DNA from: Terrimonas_B sp041743125
GTDB lineage: Bacteria > Bacteroidota > Bacteroidia > Chitinophagales > Chitinophagaceae
DNA: 64,000 nucleotides
Direction of reading: 5' to 3'
Assembly (NCBI GenBank): GCA_041743125.1
Contig: JBGTNK010000033.1
Span: forward strand, 1 to 64,000
Below the pieces are notes generated by a model, which ran no database searches, was not told where the DNA came from, and worked only from the letters and a program-made list of their open reading frames with translations. Positions 45,426-54,452 of the stretch are shown here, one piece after another; positions within the stretch are counted from its first letter, which is position 1; each line of letters opens with the position of its first letter. A program made the translations under genes and the position numbers.

Positions 45426-47246
45426 TTAATAATCGAGGTCAAGTTTTAGCCGGTCCTTCAGTTCTTTTAACAAGGGATATTGCTCCGCCATTTTCAAAAA
45501 TTGTTCTTTTGATGAAAGGGGCACATCTTCTGCAGGTTGATCCCGCTTGTTTTCACGTACAATAACATTAAACTGAAGTGCTTTATTTGACAATCGTTCC
45601 TGCAAAAAAGAAAATAACTGGTTTCGCTCCTGCTCTATAAATTTTTGTTCAATGTTGCTGGCAGTAATTACCTCAAAAGAATTTTCATCCTTTATAAATA
45701 ATTCAGCCAGTTCAAAAGGTTGTGCAGCCGGGTTTCTTGCATCTTTTAGTTTTTGAATATAAACAGCCCAGGTAGCCTGCAACAAGTCAATAATCAGGGG
45801 CTGATTGTCCGGTACACCTATTGATGTGCCGTTATTTTTATATTGCTTACGAATTTTATTTAGAGCAGACAACCTGTTTGAAACAGGATTCTTTGAACCA
45901 GCCATTTCTGATTGATAACTTGCAGCTTCTTCAGCCACTTTTATTTTTTCTGCATCCCTGGTTTCAATTATCAATTTTGTTTCGTTCCCGGGAACCGTTG
46001 ACACAGTATTTTTTCTTGTTGTTTCAATTGCGGAAGGAGACTTTTTCTGCGGATTAAATTCAATAGGCAATATCTGTTTGAAAGCTACTGGACGTGCTGA
46101 ATCAATTCGTTTTTTTTTACTGATTCCATTTCCTTCTGTGCTTAGGTCTAAAGCTTGTTTGAGGTAACAAAGTTTGATCAAAACTAATTCAACGTGAAGT
46201 CGTTTATTGCGGGCAGCTTTATAGTTGATCTCAGCTTCATTCAGGATATTCAGGGCGCTGATCAGCAGAGAAATTGAAACCTGTCTGGAGGTTTCAACAT
46301 ATTTATCCTTAAAACTTTCCACAGCTTCAAGCAGGATAGCTGCTTTCGGATCTTTGCATACTAATAAGTTGCGAATAAATTCGGAAAAGCCATTCAGCAC
46401 CAAATCGCCTTCGAAACCCTTTTGGTTGATATCATCAAAAAGAAGCATGGCACCGGCGAGGTCCTGCTCTTCCATGCAGTTGAGAAGTTTGAAATAGTAA
46501 TCGGCATCCAGGATATTAAGATGCTCTAATGTATTGGTGTAAGTAACCTCTCCGTTGGTAAAGCTTACAATTTTATCCATGATGCTAAGGGCATCCCGCA
46601 TACAGCCTTCACTTTTTTGGGCTATTAATTGCAAGGCAGCTTTCTCAGCTTTTACTTCTTCTTTGACACAAATTTCCTCCAGGTGTGCCACCGTATCGTG
46701 GGTAGTAATGCGTTTAAAATCGAATATCTGGCATCTGCTTAATATAGTAGGAAGAATTTTATGTTTTTCAGTTGTAGCCAGAATGAAAATGGCATAGGGT
46801 GGTGGTTCTTCCAGTGTTTTTAAAAAAGCATTAAATGCTGAAGAACTCAGCATATGGACCTCATCAATAATATAGACTTTGTATTTACCTGCCTGCGGTG
46901 AAAAACGTACTTGCTCCACCAGGGTCCTGATATCATCTACCGAATTGTTGCTGGCGGCATCCAGTTCATGTATATTGAGCGATGTGCCTTCATTAAAGGA
47001 GACGCAGGAATGACAAACATTACATGCTTCACCTTCTTTCGTTTGATTTTCGCAATTAATTGTTTTGGCCAGAATCCTGGCACAGGTTGTTTTTCCTACT
47101 CCCCTGGGGCCGCAGAATAAAAAAGCGTGGGCCAGTTGATTATTCCGGATAGCATTTTTTAAAGTAGTTGTAATATGCGACTGACCTACTACAGTATCAA
47201 ACAACTGCGGACGATATTTTCTTGCCGAAACTATAAATTTATCCAT
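45426..47246 (-). CDS. dnaX: DNA polymerase III subunit gamma/tau
   Basis: 606 aa from the ATG at 47244-47246 (an upstream in-frame TTG would add three residues). The clamp loader ATPase has Walker A GPRGVGKTT (46-54), zinc-binding Cys65, Cys75, Cys78 and Cys81, Walker B YIIDEVHML, and sensor motifs (LATTEKHKI). The C-terminal third is variable and carries the tau-like polar/coiled region. I see no obvious slippery frameshift site needed to make gamma. It stands alone on the minus strand. Confidence 0.95.
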   Translation of the reverse strand: MDKFIVSARKYRPQLFDTVVGQSHITTTLKNAIRNNQLAHAFLFCGPRGVGKTTCARILAKTINCENQTKEGEACNVCHSCVSFNEGTSLNIHELDAASNNSVDDIRTLVEQVRFSPQAGKYKVYIIDEVHMLSSSAFNAFLKTLEEPPPYAIFILATTEKHKILPTILSRCQIFDFKRITTHDTVAHLEEICVKEEVKAEKAALQLIAQKSEGCMRDALSIMDKIVSFTNGEVTYTNTLEHLNILDADYYFKLLNCMEEQDLAGAMLLFDDINQKGFEGDLVLNGFSEFIRNLLVCKDPKAAILLEAVESFKDKYVETSRQVSISLLISALNILNEAEINYKAARNKRLHVELVLIKLCYLKQALDLSTEGNGISKKKRIDSARPVAFKQILPIEFNPQKKSPSAIETTRKNTVSTVPGNETKLIIETRDAEKIKVAEEAASYQSEMAGSKNPVSNRLSALNKIRKQYKNNGTSIGVPDNQPLIIDLLQATWAVYIQKLKDARNPAAQPFELAELFIKDENSFEVITASNIEQKFIEQERNQLFSFLQERLSNKALQFNVIVRENKRDQPAEDVPLSSKEQFLKMAEQYPLLKELKDRLKLDLDY

Positions 47247-47375
47247 AAGCCTCAACCCCCTGGGAACCGATTATTTTTTATGTAATTAACCAAAGTGCAA
47301 GATAAGAAAGCATGGTTGATCAGTTACTGAAAAAAGTTTCTGTTGATAAGTTGGTAATAGCTTTTATCATGTAAC

Positions 47376-48536
47376 TCAAACGATCGGGTGTGTCTTAAAA
47401 TCTTTGGTTCTGTCAAACAAATAACGGTAGGTGGTTAGTTTTCGGCTGCGGTGGGTGCCCAGCCCCTCTGCTACATTGATCATTTTAGGATTAAATTCAC
47501 CAATCCATTGCATTTCATATTTGTGATACAAAGGTTTCGGTTGTATCAGTTTGGCACCTTCCATAATGAGATATGAATCGACACCACGACCATGCATTTC
47601 CGGCACAATACCAAATACCAGGCCCACAAACTTATCAGGCTTGATGGTATTTTTTAACCAAAGAAATTTTATTTTATGTAGCAGATCGAATTTCCCGTGA
47701 AGATGTTTAAACCATTGATTGAGGTCAGGGAGATTGATCCAAATTCCTATGGGTTCATCCTTATAATAGGCAAACCAGCAAATTTTTTCATCCATCACTG
47801 GTTTCATTGACTGAAACATTTTGAGGACTACTTTTTTGTCGAGTTGTTTTAGCCCGCCATGCCCTGCCCAAGCCTTGTTATAAACAATGGTAAAGTCGTT
47901 CGCAAATTTTTCTAACTGGTTTTTTTTAATGTGAATGGCAGAAAAGTGAGGATCAGATGCGCAGGCATCACGCCGGTCGTAATATTTTTGTTTTACTTTA
48001 TCTACCGTGTTTAAAGCAAAACAGGCCTGGTTATAAAAACCCATAAACCCGTAATTTTCAAATAGCTGCTGGTAATAAGGGGGGTTATAATTGAGGCAGT
48101 AAACCGGAGGTTCAAATCCCAGCACCAGCAGGCCCCACCACCGATCCCTCTCACCAAAATTTATAGGGCCATCCATGGCCTGCATCCCTTTCTGCAGCAG
48201 CCAGTGTTTTGCAACATCAAATAACATATCGGCAGCATCCTGGTTGTTGATGCAGTCAAAAAAACCAATGCCACCAACCGGAACATCATCTCCTTTATTC
48301 CTGTATTTTTTGTTGATAAACGCCGCAATACGGCCAATCAATTTTCCGTCGTTGCTTTTTAATATCCACCGTATAGCTTCTCCATGCCGGAAGGCCTTAT
48401 TCTTCTTTTTATCGAACACATCAGAAATATCCTTATTAAGCGGTTGAATATAATTGGGATTATCTCCATTAATAACAATATTTACTTTTAAAAAATCTCG
48501 ATCTTTTTTTGTGTTATAAACCTCCTCAAGCTGCAT
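47376..48536 (-). CDS. GNAT-like acyltransferase of unknown function
   Basis: 386 aa from the ATG at 48534-48536 (an upstream ATG adds seven residues). No signal peptide. Motifs recall long GNAT/YghO-type proteins: RIAAFINKKYRNKG and GGIGFFDCINNQDAADMLFD, then MDGPINFGERDRWWGLLVLG, and a second half with KICWFAYYKDEPIGIWINLPDLNQ and a GLVFGIVPEMHGRGVDSYLI acetyl-CoA-site-like block. It lies 55 bp downstream of the ECF42 sigma gene on the same strand and may be part of its transcript. Substrate unknown. Confidence 0.75.
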   Translation of the reverse strand: MQLEEVYNTKKDRDFLKVNIVINGDNPNYIQPLNKDISDVFDKKKNKAFRHGEAIRWILKSNDGKLIGRIAAFINKKYRNKGDDVPVGGIGFFDCINNQDAADMLFDVAKHWLLQKGMQAMDGPINFGERDRWWGLLVLGFEPPVYCLNYNPPYYQQLFENYGFMGFYNQACFALNTVDKVKQKYYDRRDACASDPHFSAIHIKKNQLEKFANDFTIVYNKAWAGHGGLKQLDKKVVLKMFQSMKPVMDEKICWFAYYKDEPIGIWINLPDLNQWFKHLHGKFDLLHKIKFLWLKNTIKPDKFVGLVFGIVPEMHGRGVDSYLIMEGAKLIQPKPLYHKYEMQWIGEFNPKMINVAEGLGTHRSRKLTTYRYLFDRTKDFKTHPIV

Positions 48537-48591
48537 ATACAAATCTTTGAAGAGCAAAAATAACAGAACCTCTTTAAACTAATAGAAGTGA

Positions 48592-49854
48592 TCAATTTTT
48601 ACAAAGATTGATTTTTTCATTCAGCAATTGCTTTTCAGAAACTGAGGTGGTCAATCGCAATGCTTTTTCAAAAAACTCTTTTGCCTTCAAATATTCCGCC
48701 ATTTCCAGGTATAATTCTCCAAACGCTGCAAAATAAAGATGATGAGTTTCGAGACCACTTATTTCCCTGAGCTCCCTGAGAGCCTGCTCCTTATTAATGG
48801 CATAAGCTGACGCAATGGCTTTGTTCATAGCAACAACCGGGTTCGGCTGCAATAGATAAAGTATTTCATATAAATGGTAAATGGATTTCCAGTCCGTTTG
48901 TTCTATCGATAAAGCGGCTGCATGAGTCGATGCTATAGCAGCTTCCAGGTGGTAGGTGGATACTTCAAAGGGTTCGGCTGCCATGTCAAGGTGATCAAAT
49001 CCTTTTTGGATCAACTGTTGATCCCATTTACTTCTGTCCTGGAATTTTAAAATAATGATATTGCCGTTTTTGTCGAGACGGGTTCGCAACCTTGAAGCCT
49101 GGAAACAAAAAAGGGAATATAATGCATTTGTTCTTGGAAAACGGGTAAGGGGATGTTGTGTTAACAGGAAGCATAGCCGCATAGCTTCTTCGCAAAGATC
49201 TTCCCGGATAAGATGATCCGGTTGAGAAGAATTATATCCTTCATTAAACAAGAGATAAAGGGATTTTAAAACGGCATCAAGCCTGGCCTGTAATTCATCT
49301 CCCTCAGGCGTTTCCAATTCAATTGATTCGGATTTAATTTTTTCTTTTGCCCGGTAAATTCTTTTTGCAACGGTATCATCTGTTGTTAAAAATGCGTTGG
49401 CTATTTCCGTAACGCTTAACCCGCAAAGAGTTTTTAACGTAAGCGCAATCTGCGATTCAGAGGCAATAGCCGGATGACAACAGGCAAACATCATTCTCAG
49501 TTGGCTATCCTGTATTTCATTTTCCATAAAAAATTGGTGAACGGTCGTAGTTAATGTCCATTCTGATTCCAGCAGGCTGATATATTGAGGCTTGATGTCC
49601 TTAAACTTTTTCTGACGGCGCAGGAAGTCAATGGATTTATTTCTGGCAACACGATATAACCAGGCGGAAGGATTGTCAGGAATTCCATTATAACTCCAGG
49701 TATTCATGGCCTGTAATAATGTGTCCTGAACAATATCCTGGGCAGTCTCCATGTTTTGCAAACCCAGTAACCGGGATAAAACGGAAATTATTTTTCCCGA
49801 TTCATGCCGGAACAGATGATCTATAGTTTGATGAATGGTTTCTGCAGATCTCAC
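48592..49854 (-). CDS. ECF sigma factor of the ECF42/SigJ type with C-terminal TPR extension
   Basis: 420 aa, far longer than a normal ECF sigma factor. Sigma region 2 occupies about residues 12-85 (AQDIVQDTLLQAMNTW, NPSAWLYRVARNKSIDFLRR) and region 4 about 110-170 (LCGLSVTEIANAFLTTDDTVAKRIYRAKEKI). The remaining 250 residues are helical TPR-like repeats, including NPVVAMNKAIASAY and YFAAFGELYLEMAEYLKAKEFFEKAL. In this group the C-terminal domain acts in place of an anti-sigma factor and DGPF/YCII proteins are the usual partners; two are at the head of this operon. Starts at GTG (49852-49854); an upstream ATG is out of frame. Confidence 0.93.
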   Translation of the reverse strand: MRSAETIHQTIDHLFRHESGKIISVLSRLLGLQNMETAQDIVQDTLLQAMNTWSYNGIPDNPSAWLYRVARNKSIDFLRRQKKFKDIKPQYISLLESEWTLTTTVHQFFMENEIQDSQLRMMFACCHPAIASESQIALTLKTLCGLSVTEIANAFLTTDDTVAKRIYRAKEKIKSESIELETPEGDELQARLDAVLKSLYLLFNEGYNSSQPDHLIREDLCEEAMRLCFLLTQHPLTRFPRTNALYSLFCFQASRLRTRLDKNGNIIILKFQDRSKWDQQLIQKGFDHLDMAAEPFEVSTYHLEAAIASTHAAALSIEQTDWKSIYHLYEILYLLQPNPVVAMNKAIASAYAINKEQALRELREISGLETHHLYFAAFGELYLEMAEYLKAKEFFEKALRLTTSVSEKQLLNEKINLCKN

Positions 49855-49883
49855 AACATTTCTTTAACGCAATTTAGTTTTTA

Positions 49884-50312
49884 TTACCTGTAAGCCTCTG
49901 AACCGTAAGCCTGGCCTTTACCCGTTTGGCATAGCTGGCGAAGACTTTCCATGTATCTGCCCCAGCTAAAGGAACAACTGGCATAAAAATCGTCTGTAGT
50001 TTTCCAATTGTCATGGTTAAAACGTACCCGGGTCTTTCCATCATTATCATCCAACTGAAATTGAATAGTTGTTCCTATCCAATCTTCTGGCCCTGCCACA
50101 CACTCCCATTTAAGCAATTCATTTTTCTTCATTTCAGTTACTTTCATGTCGTTTCCGAACTCACCAAACCTAAATTGGATAATTCCACCAGGCTTGCTGT
50201 CTCCGCTGGTATGTATGGTCCATCATCTGGCAAGTTGGTCTGTATGGGTGATGGCTTCAAAAACCTTTTCCCTGGGTGCGGCTATATGAAATAAGTATTT
50301 TATCGCTGCCAT
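49884..50312 (-). pseudogene. SRPBCC/AHSA1-like gene interrupted by an in-frame TGA
   Basis: The frame from the ATG at 50310-50312 reads MAAIKYLFHIAAPREK, then THTDQLAR, then TGA (50223-50225), then WTIHTSGDSKPGG, and continues open to the stop at 49884 (143 codons in all). The AHSA1/SRPBCC family has a Trp-Trp pair at exactly this place (LxxWWT), so TGG to TGA is the simplest explanation. All later motifs are intact (GEFGNDMKVTEM, KWECVAGPEDWIGTTIQF, FASCSFSW-like ASCSFSWGRYMESL). Either a recent nonsense mutation, a sequencing error or read-through. It sits 2 bp downstream of another SRPBCC gene in the ECF42 operon. Confidence 0.85.
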
Positions 50313-50314
50313 GT

Positions 50315-50764
50315 TTAAGTGATTTTATTTTCAATAATTTTTTTTAACAGTTGCAGATCTTTTCGGTTGGCACTCTTCATCATAAGAGCCATAAAAGGAG
50401 CAAATATTTTTGAAAACCCAGATGGAAAACCCCTGTTTCTTAATGTCATTCGGGTTGTTTGATTATCCATTTCTTTCCAGGCATATGTCGTTTCCATTGG
50501 GAAAGGTCCATCAGCTGTTTTCATAACTAATTTTTCTCCGGGTGCCCATTCTGTAATCTCATATACATATGATAATTGCCTGCCAAGGAACTGCGCTTTG
50601 AAAGCGATTTGAGATCCTTGTTGTAAGGGTGGCGATGTGATCCATTCCACGGATTTTATATTTGTATACCAGGTGGTCGCATTATCCGGACTAGAAGCAT
50701 AGGTTGCTACTTCTTCAACATTGGCTGAAATTAATATTTCGCTAATGACATCAACAGCTTTCAT
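50315..50764 (-). CDS. SRPBCC family protein (polyketide-cyclase-like)
   Basis: 149 aa from the ATG at 50762-50764 (an ATG four codons upstream is also in frame). Opens MKAVDVISEILISANVEEVATYASSPDNATTWY, then WITSPPLQQGSQIAFKAQFLGRQLSYVYEITEWAPGEKL; this is the START-like/SRPBCC hydrophobic-pocket fold. Second of a pair with the interrupted AHSA1-like gene. Ligand unknown. Part of the ECF42 operon. Confidence 0.88.
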   Translation of the reverse strand: MKAVDVISEILISANVEEVATYASSPDNATTWYTNIKSVEWITSPPLQQGSQIAFKAQFLGRQLSYVYEITEWAPGEKLVMKTADGPFPMETTYAWKEMDNQTTRMTLRNRGFPSGFSKIFAPFMALMMKSANRKDLQLLKKIIENKIT

Positions 50765-50879
50765 TTTAATAAGCATTCATTTTAACTCTTAGAATCCCTG
50801 AAAGGTTCTTTTAATGATCCCGCTTGTTTCAATTCTTAACTATCAATAGCCCTGAACTCTAATTTAGTTAGGGGAAAAA

Positions 50880-51488
50880 TCAATTTTTTGGAAAGTTGGG
50901 ATTAGTCTTCAGTTCTTCCAATTGAAGGGTATGACGTAACGTATGTCCGTTCAGAAATAAAAGCATTTGATAGGTATCAATGGTTCCCAGGAATGGATGC
51001 GCTATAAAATGATTCCGCAAATCTTCTTGTGTTTTTTTGAAAAAGTTTTGAGTGTTGGTTCTTCTTTCAATAAAGACCTTTAGGGCATCCTGCGCAGTAC
51101 CGAATTGCCCGCCAGGAATAAAACCTTCGGGTGCCTTGGCTTTGAAACTCCTGTCGGTGATCATTTTTATAATCGATTGATCTGTTTGTTTGATCTCCTT
51201 TCGCCTGGCAGGATCAGCATTTGCTTTCAGGGAACTCATAGACCAGTCAAACAGATTTTTTTCTGCTAGTGCTATATGCTCAATGCAATTGGCTATACTC
51301 CATACACTGTCGGCCGGTTTCCAACTAAGCTGGGCTTCTGATAATCCGTTTACATTATTGATCAGCCTTTGCCTTGTTTCTTTTAGGTATTGCAAAGCAA
51401 ATTTTCTGTCTTTTTTTGACAGCGGAGTTTCTGCCGGGCTGTAACTAACCAATAATAAAACTGCAAGTACAGAAAATAGGTTACGCAT
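50880..51488 (-). CDS. DinB/DUF664-like protein with signal peptide
   Basis: 202 aa from the ATG at 51486-51488. A longer in-frame reading to 51620 overlaps the YCII gene and is not credible. The N-terminus MRNLFSVLAVLLLVSYSPAET looks like a cleavable signal peptide, so the protein is probably periplasmic, unlike most DinB proteins. The four-helix DinB-like body has ALQYLKETRQRLINNVNGLSEAQLSWKPADSVWSIANCIEHIALAE and LNGHTLRHTLQLEEL; the His residues in IEHIA and GHTLRH fit the metal-binding triad. Thiol-S-transferase or damage-response roles are known for relatives; none is proven here. Confidence 0.85.
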   Translation of the reverse strand: MRNLFSVLAVLLLVSYSPAETPLSKKDRKFALQYLKETRQRLINNVNGLSEAQLSWKPADSVWSIANCIEHIALAEKNLFDWSMSSLKANADPARRKEIKQTDQSIIKMITDRSFKAKAPEGFIPGGQFGTAQDALKVFIERRTNTQNFFKKTQEDLRNHFIAHPFLGTIDTYQMLLFLNGHTLRHTLQLEELKTNPNFPKN

Positions 51489-51609
51489 AACAATAAAGTT
51501 TAAAAAATTGATAATTTCGATTTTGTATAAAGAAAAATAAGTGACAGTTATTAAGTAAATAATTTCGTGTCCACGCCTGTTTTTAAGGCCTATCCGATCA
51601 ACAGTAAAA

Positions 51610-51954
51610 TTACATGTCAACTTTCATTACTTGCCTTACCTGGACGGTTCCCCCCGCATCAAAATCAGGATAATCTTTTGAGATTGCTACAGCTTCATTC
51701 ATGTCTTTTGCCTTTATTATAAAAAAGCCACCCACTACTTCTTTCCCTTCCGTGTAGGGACCATCAGTCACCGTTTTCCCGCTTTTTCCCATAATTATTT
51801 TACCTCCCGGCAGCAAGGGTTCTCCCGATACATATTGTTGTGTTTTATTTAGCTTATCAATCCAGGCCATCCATTTTCCCATGTGTGACTGCATTTGTTC
51901 GGGGCTGGCGCCATTTATCTGGCCGCCATGAAAAATGAGCATAAACTTTTCCAT
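51610..51954 (-). CDS. YCII-related DGPF-domain protein (DGPY variant)
   Basis: 114 aa. Opens KFMLIFHGGQINGASPEQM; the family motif VTDGPYTEGKEVVGGFFIIKA is at about residues 62-80, with DGPY at 64-67 in place of DGPF. Paralogue of the next gene upstream (same length class and block order). DGPF/YCII proteins are the standard genomic companions of ECF42 sigma factors, but their biochemical role is unclear. Translation ends before the DinB start; 34 bp from its paralogue. Confidence 0.92.
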   Translation of the reverse strand: MEKFMLIFHGGQINGASPEQMQSHMGKWMAWIDKLNKTQQYVSGEPLLPGGKIIMGKSGKTVTDGPYTEGKEVVGGFFIIKAKDMNEAVAISKDYPDFDAGGTVQVRQVMKVDM

Positions 51955-51988
51955 AATGAATTAAATTAAATTTTAGACTTTATGTTTT

Positions 51989-52342
51989 TTACATGTTTAG
52001 TGGCAGAAGTTCTCTTACTTCAACGGTGCCTTCATGATCAAGAAGAGGACATCCTTTGGCTAATTCTACTGCTTCGCCATGATCGGCAGCCTTGATCATC
52101 AGGTATCCACCTACAATTTCTTTTCCTTCAGTAAAAGGACCGTCAGTAACATTTTTTTTGCTTCCGTTTATGACCGAGCCATCCTTGCCAAGGGGAAGGC
52201 CAGAAATAAATTTTTGCTCCTTTCCCAAATTTTCCATCCATGTTTTCCATTTGGCCATGTGTTCTTTCCATTTTTCCGGATTTTTTTGTTCATCTGTTCT
52301 TCCCGCGTCACCGCCGCGAAATAACAATAAGTAATCTTTCAT
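51989..52342 (-). CDS. YCII-related DGPF-domain protein
   Basis: 117 aa. Opens KDYLLLFRGGDAGRTDEQK, with VTDGPFTEGKEIVGGYLMIKA and DGPF at residues 67-70. First gene of the ECF42 operon, about 35 nt downstream of the predicted transcription start. Tandem paralogue of the neighbouring DGPY protein. Confidence 0.93.
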   Translation of the reverse strand: MKDYLLLFRGGDAGRTDEQKNPEKWKEHMAKWKTWMENLGKEQKFISGLPLGKDGSVINGSKKNVTDGPFTEGKEIVGGYLMIKAADHGEAVELAKGCPLLDHEGTVEVRELLPLNM

Positions 52343-52383
52343 AACAGCAATTTTTTGTGTTTATTAAATAAGTACAGATATAT

Positions 52384-52410
52384 GACGACCGGTGGCTTTC
52401 ATATCGGACA
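52384..52410 (-). promoter_or_regulatory. Candidate ECF42-dependent promoter
   Basis: On the minus strand TGTCCG (complement of 52405-52410), a 17-nt spacer, and CGTC (complement of 52384-52387). From memory, ECF42 targets use TGTCGA at -35 and CGTC or CGAC-like at -10 with about this spacing. It is upstream of the first DGPF gene, as expected for autoregulation. Confidence 0.6.
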
Positions 52411-52553
52411 AATGAAAATAAATTTTTAGAATTTACGCTAATGTGAAGTGAACGGGTGTGCATTTCCTGCTCCAGGTGAAACCGGTTTTAATAGGGTAGT
52501 AGTGGATGAACAGCCGTTATAAAAACACCGTACTTGTGCATACCAAGGTAGCC

Positions 52554-52582
52554 AAAAAAAACCTTTCCGGCCGGAAAGGTTT
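52554..52582 (-). terminator. Intrinsic terminator of the L,D-transpeptidase gene
   Basis: Perfect 24-nt inverted repeat (52559-52582, AAACCTTTCCGG and its complement). On the minus strand it is followed by a T-run. It lies 28 bp past the stop at 52610. Confidence 0.85.
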
Positions 52583-52609
52583 ATGTTAAAGGAATTACCG
52601 TTGGTATTT

Positions 52610-54244
52610 TTATAATATTCGGGTAAACATCTTTTTCATTAATTGCTGATCGTGTCCGTAAATGTCTTCCCTGAAATTGAGTTCACCTTCTTCATCAACC
52701 CAGGCTGTGTAATAGGTGATCAATACGGGAACTGCTTTTTTTAGGGGTACAAATTTTTCTTCACCACTATTCATCGCAGTATTAACTTTTGAAGCATTCC
52801 AACTGTCATTATTCCGCAACAGGTAATTTGCCATTCGCTCAGGATCACTCAGGCGAATACAACCGTGACTAAATGCTCTTTTATTCCTGGAAAACAAACT
52901 TTTTGAAGGTGTATCATGAAAGTAAATATTGAAGGAATTGGGAAAAAGAAATTTTACTTTGCCCAGTGCATTGTCTCCACCAGGAAGTTGCCTGATTTCG
53001 GGCACACCATTATTTTCGCCGGTCTTTTCCATATTGTGGCTTTCAAGATAGCCGGGGTCTTTCGCTATCGCTGGTAAGATTTCATTCTTTACAATGCTGG
53101 AAGGCACATTCCAGTGAGGACTAAAAACTACCTGGTTAAGCTTACCTGTAAACACCCTGGTATCATGTCCTTCTTTGCCTACTACCACTTCCATGTCGAA
53201 GACTTTTTTATTATTCTCTATAGCATGAAGAACAAAGGCAGGAATGTTCACTAACAAAAGATCGCCCTGCGGTTGTACAGGCAACCATCTCATACGGTCC
53301 ATATTGATCAATAATTGTTGTATTCTCCTGGCAACAGGTATATTCATTTCCGCGAGAGTAGTTTTATTGACAATACCATCCTGCTTTAATCCATGCCTGC
53401 GCTGAAATTTTTTTACACCCGTTTCCAGTGTATCCGTAAAAAGCATGGAGGTATCAGTGACAGACAAGTCAGTGGTTATTTGGAGTCTTTTTTTAATTAA
53501 GACTATTTCAGGCGAGGACATTCCCTTTTTTAGAACTTTTTTATCACCCGAAATTTGTGGCCACCCACCTTTTGAATGAATACCATAATAAAGAGCAAGG
53601 TTATCCTTCAGTTTGCCATAGGATGGATTTACGTCTTCATAATATTTATCATCCTTATGTTTCTTTTTTAATAAGGAGTCGGCCAGGTATAAGGCATCCT
53701 GTTTTATAGCCGGGATAAAACGCTCCATTTCCTTTCTTTTTACGTATTCAGATTCATAAGCCAGTAATGTGTGCCGGATAAATTGAGTGGTCAATTGGAG
53801 TTCTGTCTTAATAAAGGACTTATTCGTTGCTGAAGGGGAAATGCTGTCATCTGTAATCAGGTAATCCATTCTTTTTTGTAGTTCCTTATTATCAAGCGTA
53901 GTATCGTCACTGGAAGCGGTATGATGGTTATGAAGGTTCCAAAAGCCTCTTGCCTGTTCGGTAAGGCCATCGCCGGAAAACCAGGCAAACTGAAAATTTC
54001 GGCTATTGTAAAAACTAAGTAAGCGGCGGCTAATGGAATCGGGAATATTTTTCTCAATTATATATTTTTCGACAGCCCCACTGTCCAAAAAAAGATCGCT
54101 ATATGAATTAGAAGCATTTATATAATTATTTCTGGCGGTGATCTTCTTGTTTTTTACTTCAGTTCCAGCGCTGTTATCGTTGTTATTTATACAGGATATT
54201 AACAAAAACAAACCCAGGGGCAAATAAAATAATAATTTTTTCAT
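52610..54244 (-). CDS. L,D-transpeptidase (YcbB-like) lipoprotein
   Basis: 544 aa. Signal peptide with lipobox LLISC (Cys18), then a polar linker. A peptidoglycan-binding domain (KKFQRRHGLKQDGIVNKTTLAEMN) lies in the second third and an L,D-transpeptidase catalytic domain at the C-terminus, with SHGCIRLSD at His460, Gly461 and Cys462. Long YcbB-type architecture: it forms 3-3 crosslinks in peptidoglycan. Envelope-anchored on the periplasmic side. Terminator just downstream. Confidence 0.93.
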   Translation of the reverse strand: MKKLLFYLPLGLFLLISCINNNDNSAGTEVKNKKITARNNYINASNSYSDLFLDSGAVEKYIIEKNIPDSISRRLLSFYNSRNFQFAWFSGDGLTEQARGFWNLHNHHTASSDDTTLDNKELQKRMDYLITDDSISPSATNKSFIKTELQLTTQFIRHTLLAYESEYVKRKEMERFIPAIKQDALYLADSLLKKKHKDDKYYEDVNPSYGKLKDNLALYYGIHSKGGWPQISGDKKVLKKGMSSPEIVLIKKRLQITTDLSVTDTSMLFTDTLETGVKKFQRRHGLKQDGIVNKTTLAEMNIPVARRIQQLLINMDRMRWLPVQPQGDLLLVNIPAFVLHAIENNKKVFDMEVVVGKEGHDTRVFTGKLNQVVFSPHWNVPSSIVKNEILPAIAKDPGYLESHNMEKTGENNGVPEIRQLPGGDNALGKVKFLFPNSFNIYFHDTPSKSLFSRNKRAFSHGCIRLSDPERMANYLLRNNDSWNASKVNTAMNSGEEKFVPLKKAVPVLITYYTAWVDEEGELNFREDIYGHDQQLMKKMFTRIL

Positions 54245-54405
54245 GTGTCATCGTTTGCAAAGATTATGCCTGTGGAAATTATTTATGCTCCGGGCTTGAC
54301 GGAAGGTGAATTAATCAGAGAAAATCTTCGCCAAAAGCAGTAGACTAGCTCGAGGAAAATCTTTAGATCATTTTTTACGCTACTTATAGCAGGAGTTCTC
54401 CAAAT

Positions 54406-54436
54406 AAAAAAGGCGCCTGAATTAAAGCGCCTTTTT
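54406..54436. terminator. Bidirectional terminator-like hairpin
   Basis: AAAAAGGCGC (54407-54416) pairs with GCGCCTTTTT (54427-54436) around a 10-nt loop, with A- and T-runs on both sides. It lies 17 bp past the S9 peptidase stop and serves it on the minus strand. Confidence 0.85.
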
Positions 54437-54452
54437 CCATGCTAAAGAAAAA

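Noticed and set aside
49884..50312. Genome-wide reassignment of TGA to Trp
   Set aside because: TGA serves as the ordinary stop for other genes here (for example 15315-15317), so only this gene is affected.
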